Shown here piece by piece: positions 17,280 through 24,253 of a stretch of DNA of 64,000 nt. The stretch is from the NCBI GenBank assembly GCA_903924205.1, contig CAIYAP010000002.1, forward strand, positions 248,001-312,000, given 5' to 3'. Numbering within the stretch: the first letter of the stretch is position 1; every line of letters begins with the position of its first letter. The DNA comes from an uncultured Actinomycetes bacterium (GTDB taxonomy: Bacteria > Actinomycetota > Acidimicrobiia > Acidimicrobiales > RAAP-2). The notes under the pieces were generated by a model, which was not told the DNA's origin, did not search any database, and was given only the letters and a program-made list of their open reading frames with translations. A program made the translations under genes and the position numbers.

Positions 17280-18434
17280 CTAGGAGTTCAGAGGCCGAGA
17301 ATTGGGCTGGGTCAGCGGGTGAATCGTGACGCCACTCAATTTGGTGAGGTCGGCCAGCGCCTCGCGCACGGTGGACACACCCCAGACATGAAGTCGCGAG
17401 CCCGCCACGGGGGTCGCCTCGCCGACTTGTGAGGCGGGCACTATGAAGTCCGTGGCGCCCGCAGCCATGGCCGCCGCCGTTTTCTCGGCCACCCCACCGA
17501 CCTCGCCTACGTTGCCCCACTGGTCGATGGTGCCGGTGACGGCCACGTGGGCGCGACCGGTGATCTTCGTCGCTGACAGATGGTCAATGAGCGCCAAGGT
17601 CATGGCCAGACCCGCGGAGGGGCCGCCAATGTTGTCCGTCGAGACGGCGATGGTGGCGGGCAGTGGGGCGGAAATCGCATTCGTGACTTCGAGACCCAAA
17701 GAACTACGCGCCGCAATGGGTGCGCCGGGACAATCGGCAGGACCCGCCCAATTACCGAGCGCCGCGGTATGAAGGGCCACCGTGTGAGTGGTGCCGTACG
17801 TGATGCGGCCCACCGACGATACGTGCGCTGTTTGCACGCCGAGGTGAACGAGGCGGCCGGGCGCGAGCGGGTGGGTGTACCTGATGAGGTCGCAGGTGGT
17901 GTGCACCGTTATGGCATCGACACTGACGATGCGATCGGCCACCCGCAGGCCCGCACGCCAGGCGAGAGACTTCCCCAGAACCGCGTAAATGTTGGCCCCC
18001 ACCGGGGTCACCGTGAGCTGCCATCCCATGGCGCGCAGTGCGGCGATTGCGGCCGCGCGCTTGCTGAGATCCATATCCAAGTAACCCTGGGTAGCGAACT
18101 CGCTATCGGGAACGCCCGGAGCGAGGTAATCGGACATCTGGAAAGTCTCGTGGGGTCGATGAAGCGGAGCGGTGAGCCACCCCCACGCCGTCAGCGGCGT
18201 GACGTAGACGTCGACGAGGTAGATGTCGGCCGCACGCGTCGTGCTGGGCATGCCGCTGACCGAGATCAGCGGCCCCACCGCACGTGCGGAGCCCGGAATG
18301 ATTTGGTAGTAGCCCGACAGGGTGATGCGCTGCAAGACGACCGACGCCACCATGATGAGTGCCACCGCCACGAGGGCAATGCGGAAAAGAAGCGGGGCGA
18401 GTGGCCGGCGTGGTGAGATGGTGTCGTGACTCAT
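17280..18434 (-). CDS. PDZ and Lon-like (S16) serine protease, YlbL type
   Basis: The protein has 384 residues. One N-terminal membrane anchor (LFRIALVAVALIMVASVVL, about 16-34) is followed by an extracytoplasmic PDZ region (about 145-215, with LAWRAGLRVADRIVSVD). The Lon proteolytic domain follows, with the catalytic Ser273 in NIGGPSAGLA and Lys318 in GGVAEKTAAA. This is the membrane-anchored PDZ-Lon family, an ATP-independent relative of Lon. It heads the minus-strand operon with the DivIVA-like and UPF0182 genes. Its ATG overlaps the GTG of the divergent HEAT gene by 9 bases. TAGCCT lies 9 bases upstream as a possible -10. Confidence 0.9.
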   Translation of the reverse strand: MSHDTISPRRPLAPLLFRIALVAVALIMVASVVLQRITLSGYYQIIPGSARAVGPLISVSGMPSTTRAADIYLVDVYVTPLTAWGWLTAPLHRPHETFQMSDYLAPGVPDSEFATQGYLDMDLSKRAAAIAALRAMGWQLTVTPVGANIYAVLGKSLAWRAGLRVADRIVSVDAITVHTTCDLIRYTHPLAPGRLVHLGVQTAHVSSVGRITYGTTHTVALHTAALGNWAGPADCPGAPIAARSSLGLEVTNAISAPLPATIAVSTDNIGGPSAGLAMTLALIDHLSATKITGRAHVAVTGTIDQWGNVGEVGGVAEKTAAAMAAGATDFIVPASQVGEATPVAGSRLHVWGVSTVREALADLTKLSGVTIHPLTQPNSRPLNS

Positions 18435-19043
18435 GACTCGCCGAGGCTACCGGAGCCCCCTTTTGCCACCTTGCTGCGCGCGGGACTCTCACCGAATGGC
18501 GATCACGACATCATCCGCCGCTCCCTCACGTCCCTCGATGCGCTGGAGCGCCAACTCGCCCTTCGTCTCGCCGTGGCGGCCTCGATTCTGACCGCGGAGG
18601 ACTTTCTGGGGGACCCGTCGGCACTGGTACGACGTGAGGCCCTTCGCCTCCTCGCCACGGGCACCGTGGTGAGCGACAGCGCCTGGGCTCACGTGTCGAC
18701 ATCGTTAAGCGCCGTCGACCCTCTCGAGGTGGAAGCCGCATGCTTCTACGTGGGTGAGAGTGCCGATGAGCGTGGACGCGACGCCGTCAGTCACGCGGCC
18801 ACCGCCCACGACGACCTGCGCTGTCGCGAAGCGGCCGTCGTCGCCCTCGCCCAATTGGGTGGCGAGGATGCGCGTGACATCGTGATTGTGGCCCTCGGCG
18901 ATAAGCCCAGCGTGCGACGCCGAGCGGTGGTCGCCCTCGCCGCCTTTGAGGGTCCCGAGGTCGATGCCGCGGTTCTGCGTGCTCGCGAGGACCTGGACTG
19001 GCAAACACGTAGTTCCGCCGAATTACTTTTGCGCGAGGGTTAA
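18426..19043 (+). CDS. HEAT-repeat-like helical protein
   Basis: The protein has 205 residues and is almost wholly helical. Repeated units of about 30 residues with the HEAT/PBS lyase-like pattern are visible: PSALVRREALRLLAT, DDLRCREAAVVALAQLG, KPSVRRRAVVALAAF and LDWQTRSSAELLL. Such proteins are protein-binding scaffolds; no enzyme motif is present. The GTG start at 18426 lies inside the start region of the divergent PDZ-Lon gene. The 3' end overlaps the convergent mreB-like gene by 4 bases. Confidence 0.7.
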   Translation: MTHDSPRLPEPPFATLLRAGLSPNGDHDIIRRSLTSLDALERQLALRLAVAASILTAEDFLGDPSALVRREALRLLATGTVVSDSAWAHVSTSLSAVDPLEVEAACFYVGESADERGRDAVSHAATAHDDLRCREAAVVALAQLGGEDARDIVIVALGDKPSVRRRAVVALAAFEGPEVDAAVLRAREDLDWQTRSSAELLLREG

Positions 19044-20065
19044 GCCTCGGCGGTTCGCACGAAGCGCCGAAACCCGCTGGTTTCGCGTAGACAAAGTCGC
19101 AAACCGTCGATGACCACTCGCTGCGTGTCCTCGACGGTGACGATGCGTGCGCCGAGCTCGCGCTCGAATACCGCGGCGCTATCACGCAAATTGGCGTGAC
19201 CACCCACGACCGCCACGCCATGTAGCAACACGTCGTGCACGAGGTCGGGTGGCGCTTCCCCCAGTGCTTCAGTGGCCATACGCACGGTGTGGGCAATCAC
19301 GTCGCTGATGACCGGGGCGATGAGTTGGGCCGACACTTCTATCTGGACCGGCTCGCCGTCTTTAATGCTGCGCGCGGGCACGGACAAGAAATCGCGCGGC
19401 GGCCGACCGGTTGCCGACGCCAACTCCCACTTGATCCATTCCGCGGTGCTCTGACTCACGACCACGTCAAAGCGCTGGCGAATGATGGTGGCGATGTTCT
19501 CGTCGATGGTGTTGCCGCCGAGTCGAATCGAACGACGACTCACAATTCCCCCGAGTGAAATGACAGAGGCCTCCGAGGAGCCGGCGCCCAAGGTGATGAT
19601 GGCCGAGGCCACGGGTTCGGCTACCGGTAAGCCGAGGCCGACGGCGGCCGCGATGGGCGATTCGATAAGGGTGGCGTCGCTCGCACCGGCCTGCATGGCG
19701 GCTTGACGAAGCGCACGTCGTTCAATCGACGTGGCGTGCGCGGGGACACCCATAATCACCTTCGCTCGCGAAAACCCACGAAGGCCCGATCGGTCGACGA
19801 GCGAGCGAATGAGGCGAGCCGTCACGTCGAAATCAACGGTTGCCCCCGACACCATGGGTCGATACGCCACCACGTGGCGGGCAAACGATGACACCGCTTC
19901 CTGCGCGGATCGGCCCACCGCCACCACCTCACCATTGCGGGTGTCGATGGCCACGACGGAGGGCTCCTCCACCAGTAACCCCTCTTCTCGGGTGGCGATG
20001 CGGGTGTAGTTCGTACCCACGTCGAGGGCGACGTCGTGATTCGCCTCGATGCGGGAAATGGCCAT
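19040..20065 (-). CDS. MreB-like bacterial actin
   Basis: The protein has 341 residues with full MreB architecture: DVGTNYTRIA (phosphate 1, 15-24), EEPSVVAID, VDFDVTARLIRSLV, VIMGVPAHAT, an IESPIAAAVGLGLPV segment, VISLGGIV, SIRLGGNTIDENI and LLHGVAVVGGHANL. The phosphate 2 loop, usually DIGGGTT, reads TLGAGSS here (158-164), so the usual Asp is missing and ATPase activity or polymerisation may differ. No mreC, mreD or rodA is nearby, so it may be an Mbl-type paralogue or a lone shape protein. ATG has TAGGCT 7 bases upstream. Confidence 0.85.
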   Translation of the reverse strand: MAISRIEANHDVALDVGTNYTRIATREEGLLVEEPSVVAIDTRNGEVVAVGRSAQEAVSSFARHVVAYRPMVSGATVDFDVTARLIRSLVDRSGLRGFSRAKVIMGVPAHATSIERRALRQAAMQAGASDATLIESPIAAAVGLGLPVAEPVASAIITLGAGSSEASVISLGGIVSRRSIRLGGNTIDENIATIIRQRFDVVVSQSTAEWIKWELASATGRPPRDFLSVPARSIKDGEPVQIEVSAQLIAPVISDVIAHTVRMATEALGEAPPDLVHDVLLHGVAVVGGHANLRDSAAVFERELGARIVTVEDTQRVVIDGLRLCLRETSGFRRFVRTAEA

Positions 20066-20072
20066 ATTGCAG

Positions 20073-20078
20073 AGCCTA
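20073..20078 (-). promoter_or_regulatory. -10 box TAGGCT of the mreB-like gene
   Basis: On the minus strand TAGGCT lies 7 bases before the ATG at 20065, with no Shine-Dalgarno. Confidence 0.45.
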
Positions 20079-20109
20079 GGGCGACCTACCGCTCGCCCCC
20101 GTCTCTCAG

Positions 20110-20115
20110 TAGCCT
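20110..20115 (+). promoter_or_regulatory. -10 box TAGCCT before the trypsin/PDZ-like gene
   Basis: TAGCCT lies 8 bases before ATG at 20124. It supports that start over longer frames opening at 20049. Confidence 0.35.
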
Positions 20116-20123
20116 TATTCGCT

Positions 20124-21179
20124 ATGGGAATTGGTGGCCGAGAGCCTCGTCACGGCGCGATGCCCGACCCCGACGATCGCGGGTGGATGCACCCGGCGGA
20201 GCTCGGTCGATTTGATTCCCTCATCCACTTTTCTCTCCCTCCCTTAGGGAAGAAGTTGCCCCTCATCCTCAGCGCCTTTGCCCTCTGTCTGGGGGCAGCC
20301 GGCGTCGCCACACTGGTCTCGGTTCGACCGCCCCCCGTGGCGAGCGCGTCGCTTCTGGCGTCGCGCATCTCCCTCTCCGCATTACCCACCAACGCCCTCG
20401 CGGCCGCCATGGACACAGTGCAGGTGGTAGATGTCGATGCCGTGACGGGCCGGCGCGCCAGCGCGTCCGCCATCGTGCTGGCCAATGGCCGCGAAGCCAT
20501 CACGACCGCCGCACTGTCCGCGCGCGGATCGATGGCGGCATCGCGACATGGCCGACTCGTCACCGTGCGTTATCTCGGTTTCGACGCGTCGTTGGGCCTC
20601 ACCCTTCTTGCGGTCTCTCCCGCACAGACCCCCACGCGTATCGACCCACTGCCGGACAACGTCGTCGTCACCGCACTCACTCCCTCACTCGGCCTCCATA
20701 CCGGTACCTTCAACGTCGCACCCACCTTGCTAGGTGATCCCGTCACCACCGTGGTGACGGGGAAGACCACCTACTTCCAAACCAACGCCAACCCGGCGTT
20801 GAGCGGTCGAACCGGCACCATCGCAGTCGATTCGACGGGCGCCATCGTGGGCATCTTGAACCGCACCAACCACTGGCTGTCCGCCTCGTATGCGGTGGCG
20901 GCGTCCAATCTCTGGCAGGGAACACACACCTGTCGCGCTCGTCTCGGAGTCGTCATCGAGACGGCCTCGGGAGGTGGCGCCCTGGTCGTCGAGGCGCATC
21001 ACTCACCACTCCTGAGAAATGGTGACGTCATTCAAAGCCTCAATGGCCACGTGGTGAACGACGCCAACGATCTTCTCGCGCAGTTGTACGTCACCTCTGG
21101 TCGTCAACCGCTCAGCGTGAGCGTGGTGCGCGAGGGGACGTTAATAACCCGACACGTCACCGTAGGGTGTGGGCTATGA
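20124..21179 (+). CDS. Membrane-anchored trypsin-like/PDZ protein, catalytic triad apparently lost
   Basis: The protein has 351 residues. The cytoplasmic start carries PDPDDRGWMHPAELG (14-28), reminiscent of N-terminal motifs in actinobacterial HtrA-type proteins. One membrane span (about 46-67) is followed by a trypsin-like domain and a PDZ domain (about 274-351, with SPLLRNGDVIQSLNGHVV). Each triad site is altered: ITTAALSA (126-133) where ITNAHVV would place His, DASLGLTLL (154-162) for the Asp region, and SGRTGTIAV (227-235) in place of GNSGGP. It therefore looks like a pseudoprotease that binds rather than cuts. Its stop overlaps the next start (ATGA). Confidence 0.65.
   Translation: MGIGGREPRHGAMPDPDDRGWMHPAELGRFDSLIHFSLPPLGKKLPLILSAFALCLGAAGVATLVSVRPPPVASASLLASRISLSALPTNALAAAMDTVQVVDVDAVTGRRASASAIVLANGREAITTAALSARGSMAASRHGRLVTVRYLGFDASLGLTLLAVSPAQTPTRIDPLPDNVVVTALTPSLGLHTGTFNVAPTLLGDPVTTVVTGKTTYFQTNANPALSGRTGTIAVDSTGAIVGILNRTNHWLSASYAVAASNLWQGTHTCRARLGVVIETASGGGALVVEAHHSPLLRNGDVIQSLNGHVVNDANDLLAQLYVTSGRQPLSVSVVREGTLITRHVTVGCGL
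21163..21168 (+). promoter_or_regulatory. -10 box TAGGGT, leaderless start
   Basis: TAGGGT lies 7 bases before ATG at 21176 and favours that start over the GTG at 21167, which would sit inside the -10 box. Confidence 0.45.
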
Positions 21180-22276
21180 GCAGCCCCTTTGACGGCATGT
21201 TTGAAGATATCTTTCGCCTGGTGGGTCAACAGGGTCCCGACGCATGGTGGCAGACCGCGCAGCAACTGGCCATGAACGTGGCCACCGCTGAGGGCGGCGA
21301 CGTCAATGTGGATCCCCTGCTTCGTCAACGCCTGGACGAGGTCAGCGACTTGGTTGGTCGGCGCCTCGACGAGCTCGTCGGTGGCGGTGCCGCAGGCCCG
21401 CTCACGGCGGTCACCCGGTCGCAGTTAGTGACCGAGACCTTGGCCGAGTGGCACCCCCTCATCGCCGCGGAGGCGCTCACCCCCGAACTGCCGAGCGAAC
21501 TTGCGGGTAACGAGTTAGTCGCACGGCTCCTGACCACCATGGGACCTCTCTTCTTGGGCTTCCAGGTGGGATCGGCCATCGGCCACTTCACCGCTGATGC
21601 CACCAGCTGCGCCGAGCTGCCTCTCCCACGCATCGCCGAGGGTCGGGCACACCTTCATCTCACGGCGGTCGCCCGGCTGGCTAGTGAACTGCACGTGGCG
21701 GTCGACAGTGTGATCATCTTTGCGGTGGCTCGTGAGCTCCTCAGTCGCTGGCTGCTGGCAGACACGGGTTTATCGCTCTCGGTGACGGCCATGCTGGCCG
21801 ATGCCACTCGCGACGCCCTCGCGGTGCAAGGTGACCTCATGAGTCGACTGACCGACTCGTTGCAGGGTGGCGACATGTCCGCGCTGAGCAATCCCGAAGA
21901 ATTATTGGCGGGCCTCGACGCGGGCGAACGCACGGCCGCCATGCACCGCGTCAGTGACGTCGCCGAGATTCTGTATGCCGTCTGCGTCGAGGGCGCCCTG
22001 CACGTCACGGAATCATTTGTCGGGCAGGTCACCGCGCTGCGCGAGTATTTCCGCTCCCCCGTGAGCCTGACTCGCTCGTCCATCGGTGGTGCGGCGGCCA
22101 TCTTCGGCCTGTCAATGACCATCGGAGACTCGGGGTGGACGTTCGCGGAGGTCGTGCGCGACCTCGGATCTGATGCCTTCGTGGCCCTGCGCCGTGTCGA
22201 CGGGGCCCCGCTGACTAGTGAATGTGGCGACGTGGCCGCCTGGTGGCAGCGCGTCAGCACGTCACCTTTTGCTTAG
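21176..22276 (+). CDS. DUF2342 / zinc-dependent-metalloprotease-like protein without a visible HExxH
   Basis: The protein has 366 residues. The start SSPFDGMFEDIFRLVGQQGP, the middle LGFQVGSAIGHFTADATS and the C-terminal gating-like helices fit the actinobacterial family often named zinc-dependent metalloprotease or coenzyme F420 biosynthesis-associated (DUF2342). In mycobacteria a member (Rv3195, from memory) sits beside PDZ-Lon and UPF0182 genes, as here. The zinc motif HExxH is not present: the helix where I would expect it reads VIIFAVARELLSRWLL. The product is probably not a working metalloprotease. It overlaps the convergent next gene by 4 bases. Confidence 0.55.
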   Translation: MSSPFDGMFEDIFRLVGQQGPDAWWQTAQQLAMNVATAEGGDVNVDPLLRQRLDEVSDLVGRRLDELVGGGAAGPLTAVTRSQLVTETLAEWHPLIAAEALTPELPSELAGNELVARLLTTMGPLFLGFQVGSAIGHFTADATSCAELPLPRIAEGRAHLHLTAVARLASELHVAVDSVIIFAVARELLSRWLLADTGLSLSVTAMLADATRDALAVQGDLMSRLTDSLQGGDMSALSNPEELLAGLDAGERTAAMHRVSDVAEILYAVCVEGALHVTESFVGQVTALREYFRSPVSLTRSSIGGAAAIFGLSMTIGDSGWTFAEVVRDLGSDAFVALRRVDGAPLTSECGDVAAWWQRVSTSPFA

Positions 22277-22554
22277 TTAGCGACTTCTTCGTCGTAACCC
22301 AAGATCCAGTCGACCTGGAGTTGCTCACGCTCAGCGTCACGGTTCACGCGGTCGCGGTTGCGGCGGAACTGCGGGTCGTGTGGCGGCAAGAGACGCAGGC
22401 GCGCGTCGACGCGGTCCACGAAGTCCTGGATCTGCTCGGGCTCACCGAAAATCATGCGGCACTCCCAGTGGGGCGCGACGGGTCCGAGGTACACCACCTG
22501 GATGTGACCGACGGGCTCGAGAACGGTGGTCTCAGTGGTCGGAACCTGGGTCAT
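22273..22554 (-). CDS. Small protein of unknown function (93 aa)
   Basis: The protein has 93 residues: a beta-like first half (VLEPVGHIQVVYLGPVAPHW), then a helix (EPEQIQDFVDRVDARLRLL) and a charged tail rich in Arg and Asp (RRNRDRVNRDAEREQ). ATG at 22554 is chosen because GAGGAG sits 6 bases upstream; a TTG at 22581 would extend it by 9 residues without support. I do not recognise a family. A perfect inverted repeat at 22582-22605 lies just upstream. Confidence 0.5.
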   Translation of the reverse strand: MTQVPTTETTVLEPVGHIQVVYLGPVAPHWECRMIFGEPEQIQDFVDRVDARLRLLPPHDPQFRRNRDRVNRDAEREQLQVDWILGYDEEVAN

Positions 22555-22581
22555 GGGTACTCCTCGGAATAAATCGCTCAA

Positions 22582-22605
22582 GTGCGGTAGTGCAATTTAC
22601 CGCAC
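22582..22605. repeat. 8-bp inverted repeat in the 22555-22823 intergenic region
   Basis: GTGCGGTA (22582-22589) and TACCGCAC (22598-22605) are perfect inverted copies with an 8-base spacer. It lies 27 bases upstream of the minus-strand 93-aa gene in a 269-base divergent gap shared with whiB, and could be an operator or a leader hairpin. I saw no other structure in this gap. Confidence 0.35.
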
Positions 22606-22823
22606 CACGGGCACTTTCCTCACCGGCACTCCTCCACCCCGACCGGAAACCCATGAAATGGGACTTTCGGCCCTGATTTCGCCACCGTGGTTGACGAGAC
22701 TTTCCACCAAAATCATTGGAGAAATGAAGTCCGTGACTTGTGAAGACATTCACTCGTCGCGAATACCCATTTCGGGACAACCGTCCTAACGTCAGGCGCA
22801 GTACCAGCAATAAAGGAGAAATC

Positions 22824-23069
22824 ATGAGTGCAGAATGGATGGCCGACGGAAAGTGTCGCGACTACGCAGCTGCGACTTTCTTCCCGGTTGATGGTGTGGG
22901 CGTGATTCGCGCTCAGAAGATTTGTGCCCAGTGCCCCGTGCAAGCCGCCTGCCTCGACTACGCCATCGACAACCACGTCGACCACGGTGTCTGGGGTGGC
23001 AAGAGTGAGCGTGAACGTCGTCGCATCGCGCGGGCTCGTCGTCGGGGATTCAACGTCACCAGCGCCTAA
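22824..23069 (+). CDS. WhiB family iron-sulfur transcription factor
   Basis: The protein has 81 residues. Four cysteines in the WhiB pattern (Cys11, Cys34, Cys37, Cys43, the last three as CAQCPVQAAC) bind a [4Fe-4S] cluster. GVWGG (55-59) is the turn that contacts the sigma factor, and the Arg-rich end SERERRRIARARRRG is the DNA-binding tail. ATG at 22824 has the Shine-Dalgarno AAAGGAG. It is one of two WhiB genes within 1.3 kb; the subclass (WhiB1- or WhiB2-like) cannot be settled by eye. Confidence 0.92.
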   Translation: MSAEWMADGKCRDYAAATFFPVDGVGVIRAQKICAQCPVQAACLDYAIDNHVDHGVWGGKSERERRRIARARRRGFNVTSA

Positions 23070-23072
23070 ATT
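23067..23072 (+). promoter_or_regulatory. -10 box TAAATT, leaderless start
   Basis: TAAATT begins with the whiB stop codon (TAA) and lies 6 bases before the GTG at 23079. Confidence 0.4.
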
Positions 23073-23078
23073 GCTGTC

Positions 23079-23873
23079 GTGATCGAGTGCGTGGTCAACC
23101 TCTCCGAGGGACGCGACCTCGTCGCCATCGAACGGCTCGCGGCCGCGGCCGGATCATCGCTTCGCGATGTGCATCACGACGCGATTCATCATCGCAGTGT
23201 GCTGACGCTGATCAACGATGAAAAGGTCTTGCGTCGTGATGTCCGCGCCCTCGCGCGGCGCAGCGTCGAGATCCTTGACCTTCGACAACATGAGGGAATT
23301 CATCCGCGCATTGGCGTGCTGGATGTCGTGCCCTTCGTGGCCCTGACCGAGCCGGAAGCGCCCCAGGCTCGCGCGCTTCGCGACGAGACGGCGCAGTGGC
23401 TCGGATACGAACTAGGCGTCCCCGCCTACCTCTACGGGCCCGAGCGCACCCTGCCGGCTCTGCGGCGTGATTATCGCCACGCACGAACCCCCGACTACGG
23501 GCCCTGGCCTCCCCTTCCTCGGTCGGGTGCGGTGGCAGTCGGAATACGACCCGTGTTGCTGGCGTGGAATATTTGGCTGCGCGGCCTCACGCTCGATGAG
23601 ACCGTGGCGCTCGCGACCACGTTACGTGGTCCCCACCTACGCACGCTGGGGCTGCCCTATGGCGAGCTCACCCAGCTCAGTTGCAACCTGATTGACCCGC
23701 AGGTGCAGGGTCCCGACCACGTTCTCGACGCGGTGCGGGCACGCCACGGCGACCAGGTCGTGCGCAGTGAACGAGTGGGACTTATCCCCGACAGCGTTCT
23801 TCGGCGCATCGACCGGTCGCGGTGGGCGGAACTCGATCTATCGCCCGAGGCGACTATCGAGTCACGGCTTTAG
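23079..23873 (+). CDS. Glutamate formiminotransferase-like protein
   Basis: The protein has 264 residues corresponding to the formiminotransferase part of FTCD. ECVVNLSEGRD at the start, RDVHHDAIHHRSVLTL and HEGIHPRIGVLDVVPFVAL are family phrases that include the folate/formyl pocket histidines. The family transfers a formimino group from formiminoglutamate to tetrahydrofolate in histidine breakdown. No cyclodeaminase domain or other hut genes are nearby, so the true substrate is uncertain. The GTG start follows a leaderless -10 box. The end overlaps the second, convergent whiB by 4 bases. Confidence 0.8.
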   Translation: MIECVVNLSEGRDLVAIERLAAAAGSSLRDVHHDAIHHRSVLTLINDEKVLRRDVRALARRSVEILDLRQHEGIHPRIGVLDVVPFVALTEPEAPQARALRDETAQWLGYELGVPAYLYGPERTLPALRRDYRHARTPDYGPWPPLPRSGAVAVGIRPVLLAWNIWLRGLTLDETVALATTLRGPHLRTLGLPYGELTQLSCNLIDPQVQGPDHVLDAVRARHGDQVVRSERVGLIPDSVLRRIDRSRWAELDLSPEATIESRL

Positions 23874-24148
23874 CTCGCGGCGCTGGCCTTGCGCTCAACG
23901 GCACGGGCGCGACGCAGGCGACGACGCTCGCGCTCGCTCATTCCGCCCCAAATGCCAAACTTCTCGCCATTGTCCAAGGCGTATTCGAGGCACTCGTCGC
24001 GAACGACACAGCCCCGGCACACTTCCTTGGCTTCACGCGTGGAGGCCCCACGCTCCGGAAAGAAAAGGTCCGGGTCAACGCCCATGCAGTTTGCACGAGC
24101 CTGCCAACCTCGGTCTTCCAAGCCCCCCAGCAAGTTAACGACTTCCAT
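23870..24148 (-). CDS. WhiB family iron-sulfur transcription factor (second copy)
   Basis: The protein has 92 residues. Cluster ligands are Cys21, Cys44, Cys47 and Cys53 (CRGCVVRDEC), and the sigma-contact turn is GIWGG (65-69). The phrase DLFFPERGASTREAKEVC and the end SERERRRLRRARAVERK resemble WhiB2/WhmD, the cell-division-linked subclass. A GGAAGGAC sequence precedes the ATG. It is oriented opposite to the first whiB across the formiminotransferase gene. Confidence 0.92.
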   Translation of the reverse strand: MEVVNLLGGLEDRGWQARANCMGVDPDLFFPERGASTREAKEVCRGCVVRDECLEYALDNGEKFGIWGGMSERERRRLRRARAVERKASAAS

Positions 24149-24253
24149 GATGTCCTTCCCAATGGAGTTCTCCGCTGATCTCCATCGATGTAATTACAAC
24201 CGTGTCATTCTGGCCCTATATGGGGTCATAAAGCAAATGGAGGAAATTGCTGG

